In this document: positions 17,561 to 26,023 of the stretch, in pieces
Layout of the letters: every line of letters begins with the position of its first letter
Position numbering within the stretch: position 1 is the stretch's first letter
NCBI RefSeq assembly: GCF_030009775.1
Contig: NZ_JASCTH010000011.1
Coordinates: forward strand, 186,001-250,000
Length of the DNA stretch: 64,000 nucleotides
Origin: Actinoplanes sandaracinus
Lineage (GTDB): Bacteria; Actinomycetota; Actinomycetes; Mycobacteriales; Micromonosporaceae
Reading direction: 5' to 3'
The notes under the pieces: model-generated
Told to the model about the DNA's origin: nothing
What the model saw: only the letters and a program-made list of their open reading frames with translations
Database searches by the model: none
Position numbers and translations under genes: made by a program

Positions 17561-19636
17561 GTGCCTGCCCCTGAGCTAGACATGGAACTCGCCGCCGAAC
17601 GTACCCATCTGACCGCGTCACGGGCCGCGCTGCGCCGGATGCGCGACCGCGCCCAGGCGCTGTTCTCCACCGGTGACCGGGTCGCCGGGGACTCCTACAC
17701 CGCCGAACAGCTCGGCCGGCACATGGCCCGCCGGGTCAAGGAGCTGGCCGACGACCCGGACACCCCACTGTTCTTCGGCCGCCTCGACATCGAAAGCCGC
17801 CCCGACGCCGAAAACCGCCTCGACACCGGAAGCCGCCTCGGCATCGAAAACCGCCCCGACATCGGGAAGGAGACCTTCCACATCGGGCGGCGGCACGTCA
17901 CCGACGACGCCGGTGAACCGATGGTGCTGGACTGGCGGGCGCCGCTCTCCCGGTCCTTCTACCGGGCCAGCGTGCGAGATCCGCAGGGCATCGCCACCCG
18001 CCGCCGGTTCGGGTTCGTCAAGGGGGAACTGACCAGCTTCGAGGACGAGCATCTGGACCGCGGCGAGGAGCTCGGCACCAGCAGCCGCATCCTGACCGCC
18101 GAGATCGAGCGGCCCCGCGTCGGCCCGATGCGTGACATCGTCGCGACCATCCAGCCGGAGCAGGACGAGCTGGTCCGGGCCGATCTCGCCGACTCGATCT
18201 GCGTGCAGGGCGCGCCCGGCACCGGCAAGACAGCGGTCGGTCTGCACCGTGCCGCCTACCTGCTCTATCTGCACCGGGAGCGGCTGCGCAAGTCGAAGGT
18301 GCTGATCGTCGGGCCGAACACGGCGTTCCTCTCCTACATCTCCGCGGTGCTGCCGACTCTCGGCGAGGTCGAGGTGCAGCAGTCCACGCTGGACGACCTC
18401 GTCACACGGGCGCCGGTCAAGGCGGTCGACACACCCACGGCCACGGCGATCAAACATGACGTACGGATAGCCGAGGCCCTCCGCCGCACACTGTGGAACC
18501 GGATCACCCGGCCGACCGAGCCGATCATGGTGTCGGACGGTTCCTACCGGTGGCGGATCGACATCGAGCCGCTGCGCCGGATCATCGACGAGGCCCGCCG
18601 CGAGGAACTGCCGTATTCGGTCGGGCGCGAACGGGTCCGGGCCCGCGTCGTCGGCCTGCTGCAGCTCCAGTCGGAGTACCGGACCGGCAACTCGCCGGGC
18701 GACTCATGGCTTCGGAAGATGAGCAAGATCGGCCCGGTCACCGGCTTCCTGGAGGCGACCTGGCCGGCCGTCACCGCGGAATCGCTGGTCGCGGCTCTGC
18801 TGACCGATCCGTCTGCGGCCGGTGACCTGTTCACCGAGCAGGAGCAGGAAGCGATCCGCTGGGTCAAGCCGCCGAAGACCGCGAAGTCGGCCAAGTTCAG
18901 CGCGGCCGATCTGGTGCTGCTCGACGAGGCCGCGGGGCTCCTGGAGCGGGAGACCAGTTTCGGTCACGTCGTCATCGACGAGGCTCAGGACCTCTCCCCC
19001 ATGCAGGCTCGTGCGATCGCCCGGCGCAGCGAGCACGGCTCGATCACGCTGCTCGGTGACCTGGCGCAGGGCACCGACCCGTGGGCGGCGAACGACTGGC
19101 GTGACATCCTGCGGCACCTCGGCAAACCGGACGCGGCCGTGGTGCCGTTGACCGTCGGTTTCCGCGTACCGGAAGCTGTCGTGGCCCTGGCCAACCGCCT
19201 CCTGCCGGCGCTCGGGGTGAATGTGCCGGAAGCGGTGTCGCTGCGCCGCGACGGTGATCTCGCCGTCCGGGCGGTGAGCGAGGCCGACCTGGACGGCGCC
19301 GTCATGGCCGAGGTGACCGCGGCCCTGGCGCACGAGGGTTCGGTCGCGGTGATCGCGGCCGACACCGCGGTGGAGCGGCTCCGCGCGCACCTGGACGCCG
19401 CCGGGATCGGGCACGCGACGCCCGACGACGTCGACTCCGAGGCGCGCGTCATGGTGGTCCCTGCGATGATCGTCAAGGGCCTCGAGTACGACCACGTCAT
19501 CGTGCACGAGCCGGCCGACATCGTGGCCGCCGAGCCGAAGGGCCTGAACCGCCTCTACGTGGTGCTCACCCGGGCGGTGAGCCGGCTTTCCGTGCTGCAC
19601 GCGAAGCCGTTGCCGGAAGCGCTTACGCTCTCGTGA
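17561..19636 (+). CDS. HelD-like UvrD/Rep superfamily 1 helicase
   Basis: This 691-aa SF1 ATPase has a coiled N-terminal region, Walker A GAPGTGKT, Walker B VVIDEAQDLSPMQ and C-terminal motifs around VMVVPAMIVKGLEYDHVIV. In Gram-positive bacteria HelD removes stalled RNA polymerase from DNA and can give rifampicin tolerance. This protein is of that class by length and layout. GTG 17561, eight bases after CGAGGA, is preferred to longer starts. Residues 76-102 hold a tandem hexapeptide expansion. The stop overlaps the next start. Confidence 0.85.
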   Translation: MPAPELDMELAAERTHLTASRAALRRMRDRAQALFSTGDRVAGDSYTAEQLGRHMARRVKELADDPDTPLFFGRLDIESRPDAENRLDTGSRLGIENRPDIGKETFHIGRRHVTDDAGEPMVLDWRAPLSRSFYRASVRDPQGIATRRRFGFVKGELTSFEDEHLDRGEELGTSSRILTAEIERPRVGPMRDIVATIQPEQDELVRADLADSICVQGAPGTGKTAVGLHRAAYLLYLHRERLRKSKVLIVGPNTAFLSYISAVLPTLGEVEVQQSTLDDLVTRAPVKAVDTPTATAIKHDVRIAEALRRTLWNRITRPTEPIMVSDGSYRWRIDIEPLRRIIDEARREELPYSVGRERVRARVVGLLQLQSEYRTGNSPGDSWLRKMSKIGPVTGFLEATWPAVTAESLVAALLTDPSAAGDLFTEQEQEAIRWVKPPKTAKSAKFSAADLVLLDEAAGLLERETSFGHVVIDEAQDLSPMQARAIARRSEHGSITLLGDLAQGTDPWAANDWRDILRHLGKPDAAVVPLTVGFRVPEAVVALANRLLPALGVNVPEAVSLRRDGDLAVRAVSEADLDGAVMAEVTAALAHEGSVAVIAADTAVERLRAHLDAAGIGHATPDDVDSEARVMVVPAMIVKGLEYDHVIVHEPADIVAAEPKGLNRLYVVLTRAVSRLSVLHAKPLPEALTLS
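17786..17866 (+). repeat. 18-bp in-frame tandem repeat inside the HelD-like gene
   Basis: About four and a half degenerate 18-bp units (first unit GACATCGAAAGCCGCCCC) encode the hexapeptide DIESRP and variants. They sit between the N-terminal helices and the ATPase core. Confidence 0.8.
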
Positions 19637-20502
19637 TGCCCCGTATCGGAGTGATGTTCGACTGCAACCGCGCCCCCGAGGAGCTTCCGGAGTTCGCCGC
19701 GGCCGTGGACGCGGCCGGCGCCGACGACCTGTGGGTGGTGGAGGATCTCGGCTGGAACGGTGGCGTCAGCGCCGCCGCCCTGGCCCTGGCCGCCACCACC
19801 CGGCTGCGCGTCGGCATCGGCATCGCGCCCGCGCCGTTCCGCAATCCCGCGCTCTTCGCCATGGAGATCGCCACGCTGGCCCGGGTCCACCCCGGTCGCC
19901 TCGTGTGCGGAATCGGTCACGGCGTCGGTGACTGGGTGCGCCAAGCCGGAGCGGCGGTGAAGTCTCCGCTGGCCCTGCTGGAGGAGACCGTCGTGGCGGT
20001 CCGCGGCCTGCTCAAAGGTGAGACGGTCACCATCGACGGCCGTGAGGTGCACCTCGACGGGGTGCGCCTGGTCCACCCGCCGGCGGTGGTCCCGCCGATC
20101 GTCACCGGCGTGGTCCGGCCGCGCTCGCTGGAGCTGTCCGGCCGGGTCGCGGACGGCACCATCCTGGTCGAGGGCCTGCACCCGCCGCAGTTGGCCGAGG
20201 CCATCGCCCACCTGCGCCGGGGCGGCGCGACCGAGGACCACGAAGTCATCAACTTCGCGTTCCTGCACGTCGAGGACGACCCGGCGGCCGCCGCGCGAAC
20301 CCGGGCGACGGCGCTGGCCGGTCAGGCCGGTTTCCTCGGCGTAACCCCTGACGAGGTGTTCGCCCTCGTCGGCCCGGCCGCCGACATCCCGGGGAAAGTT
20401 CGGATCCTGACCGACGCGGGCGCCGGGACGGTCGTGCTGCGGCCGTTCGGCGAGGATCACCTCGGCGAGGTGCTGGCCGCCCTCAAGGCGCTGGGCCGGT
20501 AG
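19633..20502 (+). CDS. LLM-class flavin/F420-dependent oxidoreductase
   Basis: This 289-aa TIM-barrel luciferase-like monooxygenase family protein starts MMPRIGVMFDCNRAPEELPEF and has the typical RLRVGIGIAPAPFRNPALFAMEIATLARVHPGR-type core. The F420-dependent subgroup is common in Actinobacteria, but FMN use cannot be ruled out. The GTG at 19633 forms GTGA with the helicase stop, so the two are co-translated. A functional link is otherwise obscure. The convergent GNAT gene lies beyond a 270-bp spacer. Confidence 0.85.
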   Translation: MMPRIGVMFDCNRAPEELPEFAAAVDAAGADDLWVVEDLGWNGGVSAAALALAATTRLRVGIGIAPAPFRNPALFAMEIATLARVHPGRLVCGIGHGVGDWVRQAGAAVKSPLALLEETVVAVRGLLKGETVTIDGREVHLDGVRLVHPPAVVPPIVTGVVRPRSLELSGRVADGTILVEGLHPPQLAEAIAHLRRGGATEDHEVINFAFLHVEDDPAAAARTRATALAGQAGFLGVTPDEVFALVGPAADIPGKVRILTDAGAGTVVLRPFGEDHLGEVLAALKALGR

Positions 20503-20694
20503 AGCACAGAGCCGATCCATTTCGGACGCCGGCAGGACCGGGTTGGCGGCGGCCGTCGTCGCCACCCGGATCTGGGGGCCAGCGCCGAGCGGTGGACCCG
20601 GTCGGCCCACAGATTCGAGCCGACGAGATCAGAGCGGGCGGCGCACGATCGGCGACGGACGGCCGGTCGGCTACGCCGCCGCCGGTGTCGTCGG

Positions 20695-20730
20695 GTTATC
20701 CACAGCCCTGCACACCAAGCTGTGGATAAC
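20695..20730. other. inverted pair of DnaA boxes / hairpin
   Basis: GTTATCCACAG (20695-20705) and CTGTGGATAAC (20720-20730) are perfect inverted copies 14 bp apart. Each contains the canonical DnaA box TTATCCACA. The site lies between convergent genes and could also act as a terminator stem, though no T-run follows. The rest of 20503-20771 shows nothing recognisable. Confidence 0.7.
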
Positions 20731-20771
20731 TGACGCGCGAGTCGTGACAGGCCCGCTTTCCGGCAACCGGC

Positions 20772-21200
20772 CTACCGGGTGAGGGGCTTCACCCAGCGGG
20801 ACCACTCGCCCTGCCTGCGGTAGCCGTGCCGGGCCCAGATCCCGTGTGCGGCCACGTTCTCGTCGAGGACCATGGCGTCGGCTCGCGTACCGCCGAAGGA
20901 CCGGAACCGCTCCTCCGCGGCGGCGATCAGGCGGCCGCCGAGGCCTTCGCGGCGACGGTGCGGGGCGACCGCGAGCCGGTAGAGGTGACACCGCCAGCCG
21001 TCCCATCCGGCGATGACCGTGCCGATGATGTCGTCGCCGTCGACGGCCAGGATCAGTGCGTCCGGGTCGCGGCTATGCAGCGCCTCGATGGCGGCGCCGG
21101 TGTCCGCGGGACGACTGTCGTTCTCCGCCGCCACCTGCCAGAACTCCAGAATCGCCGGGAGTTCCGCGGGCACGGCCGCTCGCAAGATCACGTTACCCAC
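20772..21200 (-). CDS. GNAT family N-acetyltransferase
   Basis: This 142-aa acetyl-CoA-dependent transferase of the GNAT fold has motif A in LYRLAVAPHRRREGLGGRLI (about residues 72-91), including the R-x-x-G-x-G/A coenzyme A loop, and motif B in VLDENVAAHGIWARHGY. The GTG at 21200 gives the full N-terminal strand. It is divergent from a regulated ABC cassette. The substrate is unknown. Confidence 0.88.
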   Translation of the reverse strand: MGNVILRAAVPAELPAILEFWQVAAENDSRPADTGAAIEALHSRDPDALILAVDGDDIIGTVIAGWDGWRCHLYRLAVAPHRRREGLGGRLIAAAEERFRSFGGTRADAMVLDENVAAHGIWARHGYRRQGEWSRWVKPLTR

Positions 21201-21248
21201 GAGGCCACCTTAGAGTCACCCCATCAACTTTATGACACAAAGTTCTTT

Positions 21249-21267
21249 GACTTTGCGTTGTAAAGTC
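21249..21267. promoter_or_regulatory. 19-bp palindrome in promoter of the ABC cassette
   Basis: GACTTT-GCGTTGT-AAAGTC pairs at 8 of 9 positions or nearly so, and ends six bases before the ATG at 21273. It is flanked by further CTTTG/CAAAG elements at about 21238-21252. It is a likely site for the regulator encoded two genes downstream. Confidence 0.55.
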
Positions 21268-21272
21268 GGCGC

Positions 21273-21905
21273 ATGGCATCGATGGATGACGAATCGACCT
21301 TGGATGATCCGGGCGAGGCGCTGCGGCTGATCGAGCACGAGCAGGTCAACGTGATCCGGCACGTCACCCCGGACCCCCGGCTCATGTACTGGCCGTGGGG
21401 CCTCACCTGGCTGATCAGTTTCGGCCTGTCATTCCTGCGCTACGGGCCTGACGGGCGGGCTCTGGTCGCCCTCCCCGAGTGGGTCCCGCTGACGTCCCTG
21501 ACCGCCCTGATGATCGCTGCGGGCATCTTCACCGGGGTGGCGGGCGCGCGCTCGGGGCGGCACATCTCCGGTCCGTCGAGCCGCCAGGGGGTCATGTACG
21601 GCATCTCCTGGTCCGCGGGATTCAGCGGCCTCGCGATCCTCTTCGGACGCGTCAGCGACTCGATTCCCGACTCGCTGCAGGCCCTGCTCTGGGGTGGCGG
21701 CATGGTCACCCTGGTCGGCGCCCTTTACATGGCCGGCGGCGCGATCTGGAGCGCGTGGGACATGTTCGTCCTGGGCGCCTGGATCAGCGTCGTCAACGCC
21801 GCCGGTGTCCTGTGGGGACCGGGCTGGCACGCCCTGGTGGTGTCGGTCGCGGGTGGCGGCGGCCTGCTTGCCGCCGGCCTCATCGGCTGGATGCGGCGCC
21901 GATGA
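21273..21905 (+). CDS. multi-pass membrane protein of unknown function
   Basis: This 210-aa protein has a short acidic N-terminus and about five to six hydrophobic segments (near residues 42-60, 72-95, 108-128, 140-160 and 165-200). It ends in the basic tail WMRRR. No family was recognised. It overlaps the winged-helix regulator by 4 bp (ATGA), and that gene in turn overlaps the ABC genes. It could be a sensor or partner of that regulator or an accessory exporter subunit. This is inferred from coupling alone. Confidence 0.8.
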   Translation: MASMDDESTLDDPGEALRLIEHEQVNVIRHVTPDPRLMYWPWGLTWLISFGLSFLRYGPDGRALVALPEWVPLTSLTALMIAAGIFTGVAGARSGRHISGPSSRQGVMYGISWSAGFSGLAILFGRVSDSIPDSLQALLWGGGMVTLVGALYMAGGAIWSAWDMFVLGAWISVVNAAGVLWGPGWHALVVSVAGGGGLLAAGLIGWMRRR

Positions 21906-22225
21906 CCTCGGTGAACAACGAGCTGCCGGAACTGGACCCGGTCATCCACGCCCAGGCGCGGCTGCGGGTGGTGGCGGCCCTGTCTCAGCTCAGCCGGGGC
22001 GACCGGATCGCTTTCCCGAGGTTGCAGGAGATCCTGCGGATGACCGCCGGCAACCTGTCGGTGCACCTGCGCAAACTCGAGGACGCCGGATATGTCGAGG
22101 TCACCAAGACCCACCGCGGCCGCACACCGGCGACCCTCGTGCATCTCACCGCACGCGGCCGGCTGGCCTTCGACGACTACGTCAGCACCCTGCGCACCTT
22201 GATCGATCCGGGAGAGGGGACATGA
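21902..22225 (+). CDS. winged-helix (MarR/ArsR-like) transcriptional regulator
   Basis: This is a 107-aa single-domain DNA-binding protein. Helix-turn-helix and wing are seen at about residues 20-85: RLRVVAALSQLSRGD, then MTAGNLSVHLRKLEDAGYVEV and the wing KTHRGRTPATLVHLT. This small class of transcriptional regulator is usually found with membrane proteins. ATGA overlaps on both sides couple it to the membrane protein and the ABC ATPase. It probably controls the cassette through the palindrome at 21249-21267. Confidence 0.88.
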   Translation: MTSVNNELPELDPVIHAQARLRVVAALSQLSRGDRIAFPRLQEILRMTAGNLSVHLRKLEDAGYVEVTKTHRGRTPATLVHLTARGRLAFDDYVSTLRTLIDPGEGT

Positions 22226-23106
22226 TGATCCACGCCCGCGCACAGGGCGTCACCAAACACTTCGGCGGCACCGTCGCGCTGCACGGAGTCGATCTCGAGG
22301 TCCGGGCCGGTGAGCTGGTCGGGCTGCTCGGCCCGAACGGGGCCGGCAAAAGCACCCTGGTCGGCCTGCTCACCGGCAGCCGCCGGCCCAGCGGTGGGCG
22401 GGTCGAGCTGTGCGGCGGCGACCCGCGCGATCCGCGCAACCGGCGCACGCTGGGCGTCACACCGCAGGAGACGGGTCTGCCCGCCTCGCTTCGCGTCGGC
22501 GAGGTCGTCGATTTCGTACGGGCACACTTCCCGAACCCCATTGCCAAGGCTGAACTGCTGGACCGTTTCGGGCTCGGTGACCTGGCGAGGCGGCAGACCG
22601 GTGGCCTCTCCGGCGGGCAGAAGCGCCGCCTCGCGGTGGCGCTGGCCTTCGCCGGCCGCCCCGAGATCGTCTTCCTGGACGAGCCGACGACCGGCCTCGA
22701 CGTGGGCGCCCGCCGCGATCTGTGGGAGGCGATCCGCACGTTCCACGCCGACGGCGGCACCGTGGTCCTGACCAGCCACTACCTCGAGGAGATCGAGGCG
22801 CTGGCGCGGCGCGTGGTGGTGCTGGCAAACGGGCGTGTGCTGGCCGACGACAGCGTGGAGTCGGTGCGCGGGCTGGTGGGACTGCGCCGGATCAGCCTGA
22901 CCTCACCCGTACCGCTGACCGATCTTGATCTTGATGGTCTGGTGTCGGTGGAGCGCGCGGGTGACCGCCTGCATCTGCTGACGCCCGACGCGGATCGCAT
23001 GGTCCGCGCCCTTGTCGAGAGGAACGTGCCGTTCCGCGACCTGGAGGTGCGGCCGACCTCGCTGGAAGAGGCGTTCCTGACGTTGACCGGAAAGGAACAG
23101 CGATGA
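22222..23106 (+). CDS. ABC transporter ATP-binding protein
   Basis: This 294-aa ATPase of the drug/export class (CcmA/NatA type) has Walker A GPNGAGKST (about residues 37-45), signature LSGGQKRR, Walker B IVFLDEPTTGLD and the switch histidine in LTSHY. A C-terminal extension ends SLEEAFLTLTGKEQR, as in daunorubicin-type exporters. The ATG at 22222 overlaps the regulator stop, and its own stop overlaps the permease start, so the cassette is fully coupled. The substrate is unknown. Confidence 0.93.
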   Translation: MMIHARAQGVTKHFGGTVALHGVDLEVRAGELVGLLGPNGAGKSTLVGLLTGSRRPSGGRVELCGGDPRDPRNRRTLGVTPQETGLPASLRVGEVVDFVRAHFPNPIAKAELLDRFGLGDLARRQTGGLSGGQKRRLAVALAFAGRPEIVFLDEPTTGLDVGARRDLWEAIRTFHADGGTVVLTSHYLEEIEALARRVVVLANGRVLADDSVESVRGLVGLRRISLTSPVPLTDLDLDGLVSVERAGDRLHLLTPDADRMVRALVERNVPFRDLEVRPTSLEEAFLTLTGKEQR

Positions 23107-23843
23107 CGAGCCTCGCCCTGACCCACGGAAGATTCCAGATCCTGGAGGTCTTCCGGATCCCGATCGCGGTGGTCGGCAGTGCGTTCTGGCCGGCCGCGTC
23201 GATGCTGGCGTTCGTGGTGCCGTTCGTCGGTGACGATCCGGTGTACGCGACCTACGCCACCGTCTCGATGATCACGTTCGCGGTGATGAACACCAACCTC
23301 TTCCAGTACGGGGTCGGCGTCTCCGAGGACCGCGCGCAACCGTGGGATCCGTACGTGCGCACCCTGCCGGCCGGTGCGGCGCCCCGTTTCCTCGGCCGGA
23401 TCCTGGCGGGCCTTCTCATGATGGTGGTCTCGCTGGTCCCGGTGGTCGTGATCGCCGCGCTGTTCACCGAGGCCACGATGAGCACAGCCGCCTTCCTGAC
23501 CGCCGTCGTGGTGTGCGCCGCGATCTCGGTGCCGTTCATCCTGATGGGGCTGGCCATCGGTTACGCGCTGCCACAGAAGGCCGCGCTGGTGGTGGCTCAG
23601 GTGCTGTTCCTGCCGCTGGCCTTCGGTGGCGGGCTGCTGACGCCGCCGGGTGGCGCGCCGGGTTTCATCGCGTGGCTGTCGCCCTATCTGCCGACCGGGG
23701 GCGCGGCCCGGCTCATGTGGGCGACCGTGGGCGACTTCCCGTTCGACCTCGGCGCGACTGTGGCGCTGGTGGGGTGGACCGTGGCGCTCGCCGGTCTCGC
23801 GGTGCTGGCCTACCGGCGGGACGAGGGCCGCAGGTTCGGCTAG
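23103..23843 (+). CDS. ABC-2 type transporter permease
   Basis: This 246-aa integral membrane protein has six predicted helices. The ABC-2 pattern is clear: a cytoplasmic loop near EDRAQPWDPYVRTLPAGAAPRF, paired helices at residues 100-125 and 135-160, and the GGLLTPPGG loop. It forms the transmembrane half of an exporter with the preceding ATPase. It is the last gene of the coupled cassette, followed by an 81-bp gap. Confidence 0.9.
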   Translation: MTSLALTHGRFQILEVFRIPIAVVGSAFWPAASMLAFVVPFVGDDPVYATYATVSMITFAVMNTNLFQYGVGVSEDRAQPWDPYVRTLPAGAAPRFLGRILAGLLMMVVSLVPVVVIAALFTEATMSTAAFLTAVVVCAAISVPFILMGLAIGYALPQKAALVVAQVLFLPLAFGGGLLTPPGGAPGFIAWLSPYLPTGGAARLMWATVGDFPFDLGATVALVGWTVALAGLAVLAYRRDEGRRFG

Positions 23844-23924
23844 AGCCGCTGCTTCGGCCAGAGCTGTTTCGGAAGGCCGACAGTTTCATCCGGCCGGAGG
23901 CATGGAAATGCGACCATTCGCGGC

Positions 23925-24686
23925 ATGACCGTTCCGTTACCGGGAGTGCCCACCTGGGTGGATCTGGCCACCTCCGACCTCGAGAGCGCGATTCGTTTCT
24001 ACACCGCGCTGTTCGGCTGGACCGCCGACGTCTCCGGGGACGACTTCGGGGGCTACACGACGTTCCTGCTCAACGGCCTGCCGGTGGCCGGGGCCGGCCC
24101 GCTCCTCGGGGCGGGCCAGCCGACGGCCTGGAGCACCTATGTCGCCACCGCCGACGCCGACGCGGTCGCCGCCCGGGTCGAAGCCGCGCAGGGCAAGGTG
24201 CTGGTGCCGCCGTTCGACGTGGTGGACCAGGGCCGGATGGCGGCGTTCCTCGACCCGGCCGGGGCGCCGTTCAGCGTCTGGGAGGCGGGGGCGATGCGGG
24301 GCGCCGAGGTGTTCGACCTTCCCGGTGCCCTGACCTGGAGCGAGCTGAACACCCGCGACGTGGAGGGCGCGGTGGCGTTCTACGGAGCGGTGTTCGGCTG
24401 GACCTTCCGGGACAGCCAGGTCGGCGGCCTGCCCTACGTCGTCTGCGAGCGCGACCGCCTGCCGGTCGCCGGCATCCAGCTGATGGTCGGCAGCGGCTGG
24501 CCGGACGATCAGCTCCCGCACTGGCAGGTCTATTTCGCGGCCGGGGACTGTGACGTGGCGGCCGAGCACGCGTCACGGCTGGGCGGCCGGATCATCCATC
24601 CGCCGACGACGATTCCCGGCGCCCGGTACGCGGTTCTCGCCGATCCGCAGGGTGGCCAGTTCGCCATCCTCAACAAATATCGATAG
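23925..24686 (+). CDS. two-domain VOC family protein
   Basis: This 253-aa protein consists of two VOC domains. The first begins PTWVDLATSDLESAIRFYTALFGW and the second begins TWSELNTRDVEGAVAFYGAVFGW near residue 135, an internal duplication. Related actinobacterial proteins are annotated as hydroxylase or CFP30B-like. It ends in the typical FAILNKYR. It is a single gene between the exporter cassette and the subtilase. Its substrate is not predictable. Confidence 0.88.
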   Translation: MTVPLPGVPTWVDLATSDLESAIRFYTALFGWTADVSGDDFGGYTTFLLNGLPVAGAGPLLGAGQPTAWSTYVATADADAVAARVEAAQGKVLVPPFDVVDQGRMAAFLDPAGAPFSVWEAGAMRGAEVFDLPGALTWSELNTRDVEGAVAFYGAVFGWTFRDSQVGGLPYVVCERDRLPVAGIQLMVGSGWPDDQLPHWQVYFAAGDCDVAAEHASRLGGRIIHPPTTIPGARYAVLADPQGGQFAILNKYR

Positions 24687-24791
24687 AACTCGTTGTCGAC
24701 ACCGTGAAGAATCGTTGATCGTCAATCAAACATTCCTTCCTAACGTTCTCGGCACACGTCCAAACCGGACGTCGAGAACCCGGAGGAACCC

Positions 24792-25970
24792 ATGCGAGCC
24801 GTCACCCGAGGTGCCGCGATCCTCGTCGGCACCGCCGTCGGCCTGTCCCTGACCACCCCCGCGTTCGCCGCCCCGGCGACCGGCGAGATCCTCTACGCGG
24901 ACAGCGCCACCGCGATCGGCGGCTCCTACGTCGTCGTCCTCAAGAACGGCCAGGCCGACCAGGCCCGCGCCGACAGCCTCACCAAGCGGTACGGCGGCAC
25001 CGTGTCCCGCGTCTTCGGCCACGCCGTCGAAGGCTGGACCGCCAAGCTGAGCGCGCGACAGGCGGCCCGGCTCGCGGCCGACCCGGCGGTCGCGGCCGTC
25101 GAGGCCGACCAGACCATCCGGATCGCCGCCACCCAGACCTCCGCGCCGTGGGGGCTGGACCGGATCGACCAGCGGGCGCTGCCGTTGAGCACCACCTACA
25201 CGTACGGGCCGAGCAACGGCGTCACCGTCTACGTGGTGGACACCGGCATAACCGTCACCCACCAGGACTTCGGGGGCCGGGCGTCGTACGGCTACGACGC
25301 CGTCGACGGTGACAACATCGCGCAGGACGGCAACGGGCACGGCACCTTCGTGGCGGGCGTGGCGGTCGGCAGCACCTACGGCGTGGCCAAGAGCGCGAAC
25401 GTCGTCGGTGTCCGGGTTCTCGACGACAACGGGTCCGGCACCACCGCCGGGGTCATCGCCGGCATCGACTGGGTGACCGCCAACGCGGCGCCCGGCCGCT
25501 CGGTGGCGAACCTCAGCCTCGGCGGCGGGGCCAGCAGCACCCTGGACGCGGCGGTCCGGCGGTCGATCACGGCGGGGATCCCGTACACGATCGCGGCCGG
25601 AAACTCCGGTGTGAACGCCGGCAGCACCTCACCGGCCCGGGTCACCGAGGCCCTGACCGTCGGCGCCACCAGCAGCACGGACGCCAAGGCCTCGTGGTCG
25701 AACTACGGATCCGTGCTGGACCTGTTCGCACCCGGGGTCTCGATCACCTCGGCCTGGCGGACCGGCAACACCGCGACCTACACCGGCAGCGGCACGTCGT
25801 TCGCGGCGCCGCACGTGGCGGGGGCGGCGGCGCTCTACCTGGCCACGCACCCGGGGGCCTCGGTGAGCGCGGTCAACGCGGCGATCGTCAACGCGGCCAC
25901 CACCGGAGTGGTCACCAGCCGGGGCAGCGGCTCGCCCAACCGTCTGCTCCACACGGCCACACTCGGCTGA
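24792..25970 (+). CDS. secreted S8 subtilisin-like serine peptidase
   Basis: This is a 392-aa secreted protease. It has a signal peptide (residues 1-26, cleavage after AFA), then an I9 inhibitor propeptide (YVVVLKNGQADQ to VEADQTIRI, about 45-111), then the catalytic domain. The triad is Asp150 (VVDTGI), His183 (NGHGTFVAG) and Ser336 (GTSFAAPHVAG). It belongs to the aqualysin/proteinase K group, and the oxyanion Asn is in AAGNSG. It ends at a strong terminator. It is probably a scavenging or developmental exoprotease. Confidence 0.95.
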   Translation: MRAVTRGAAILVGTAVGLSLTTPAFAAPATGEILYADSATAIGGSYVVVLKNGQADQARADSLTKRYGGTVSRVFGHAVEGWTAKLSARQAARLAADPAVAAVEADQTIRIAATQTSAPWGLDRIDQRALPLSTTYTYGPSNGVTVYVVDTGITVTHQDFGGRASYGYDAVDGDNIAQDGNGHGTFVAGVAVGSTYGVAKSANVVGVRVLDDNGSGTTAGVIAGIDWVTANAAPGRSVANLSLGGGASSTLDAAVRRSITAGIPYTIAAGNSGVNAGSTSPARVTEALTVGATSSTDAKASWSNYGSVLDLFAPGVSITSAWRTGNTATYTGSGTSFAAPHVAGAAALYLATHPGASVSAVNAAIVNAATTGVVTSRGSGSPNRLLHTATLG

Positions 25971-25981
25971 CACCGCTTCTC

Positions 25982-26014
25982 GAAAGGCCGCCTTCTCCTT
26001 GAGGGCGGCCTTTC
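25982..26014. terminator. terminator after the subtilase
   Basis: An 11-bp perfect stem GAAAGGCCGCC / GGCGGCCTTTC with an 11-nt loop lies between the convergent subtilase and fliQ genes. The A and T runs at the stem ends fit a bidirectional terminator. Confidence 0.85.
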
Positions 26015-26023
26015 CGCCGGCAC

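Noticed and set aside
20503-20690. Possible pseudogene between the oxidoreductase and GNAT genes
   Set aside because: No recognisable fragment of a known protein could be read in any frame, so it is left as intergenic.
23342-24553. 403-codon plus-strand frame across the permease and VOC genes
   Set aside because: It overlaps two well-supported genes in another frame and has Arg/Gly/Ala-rich shadow composition.
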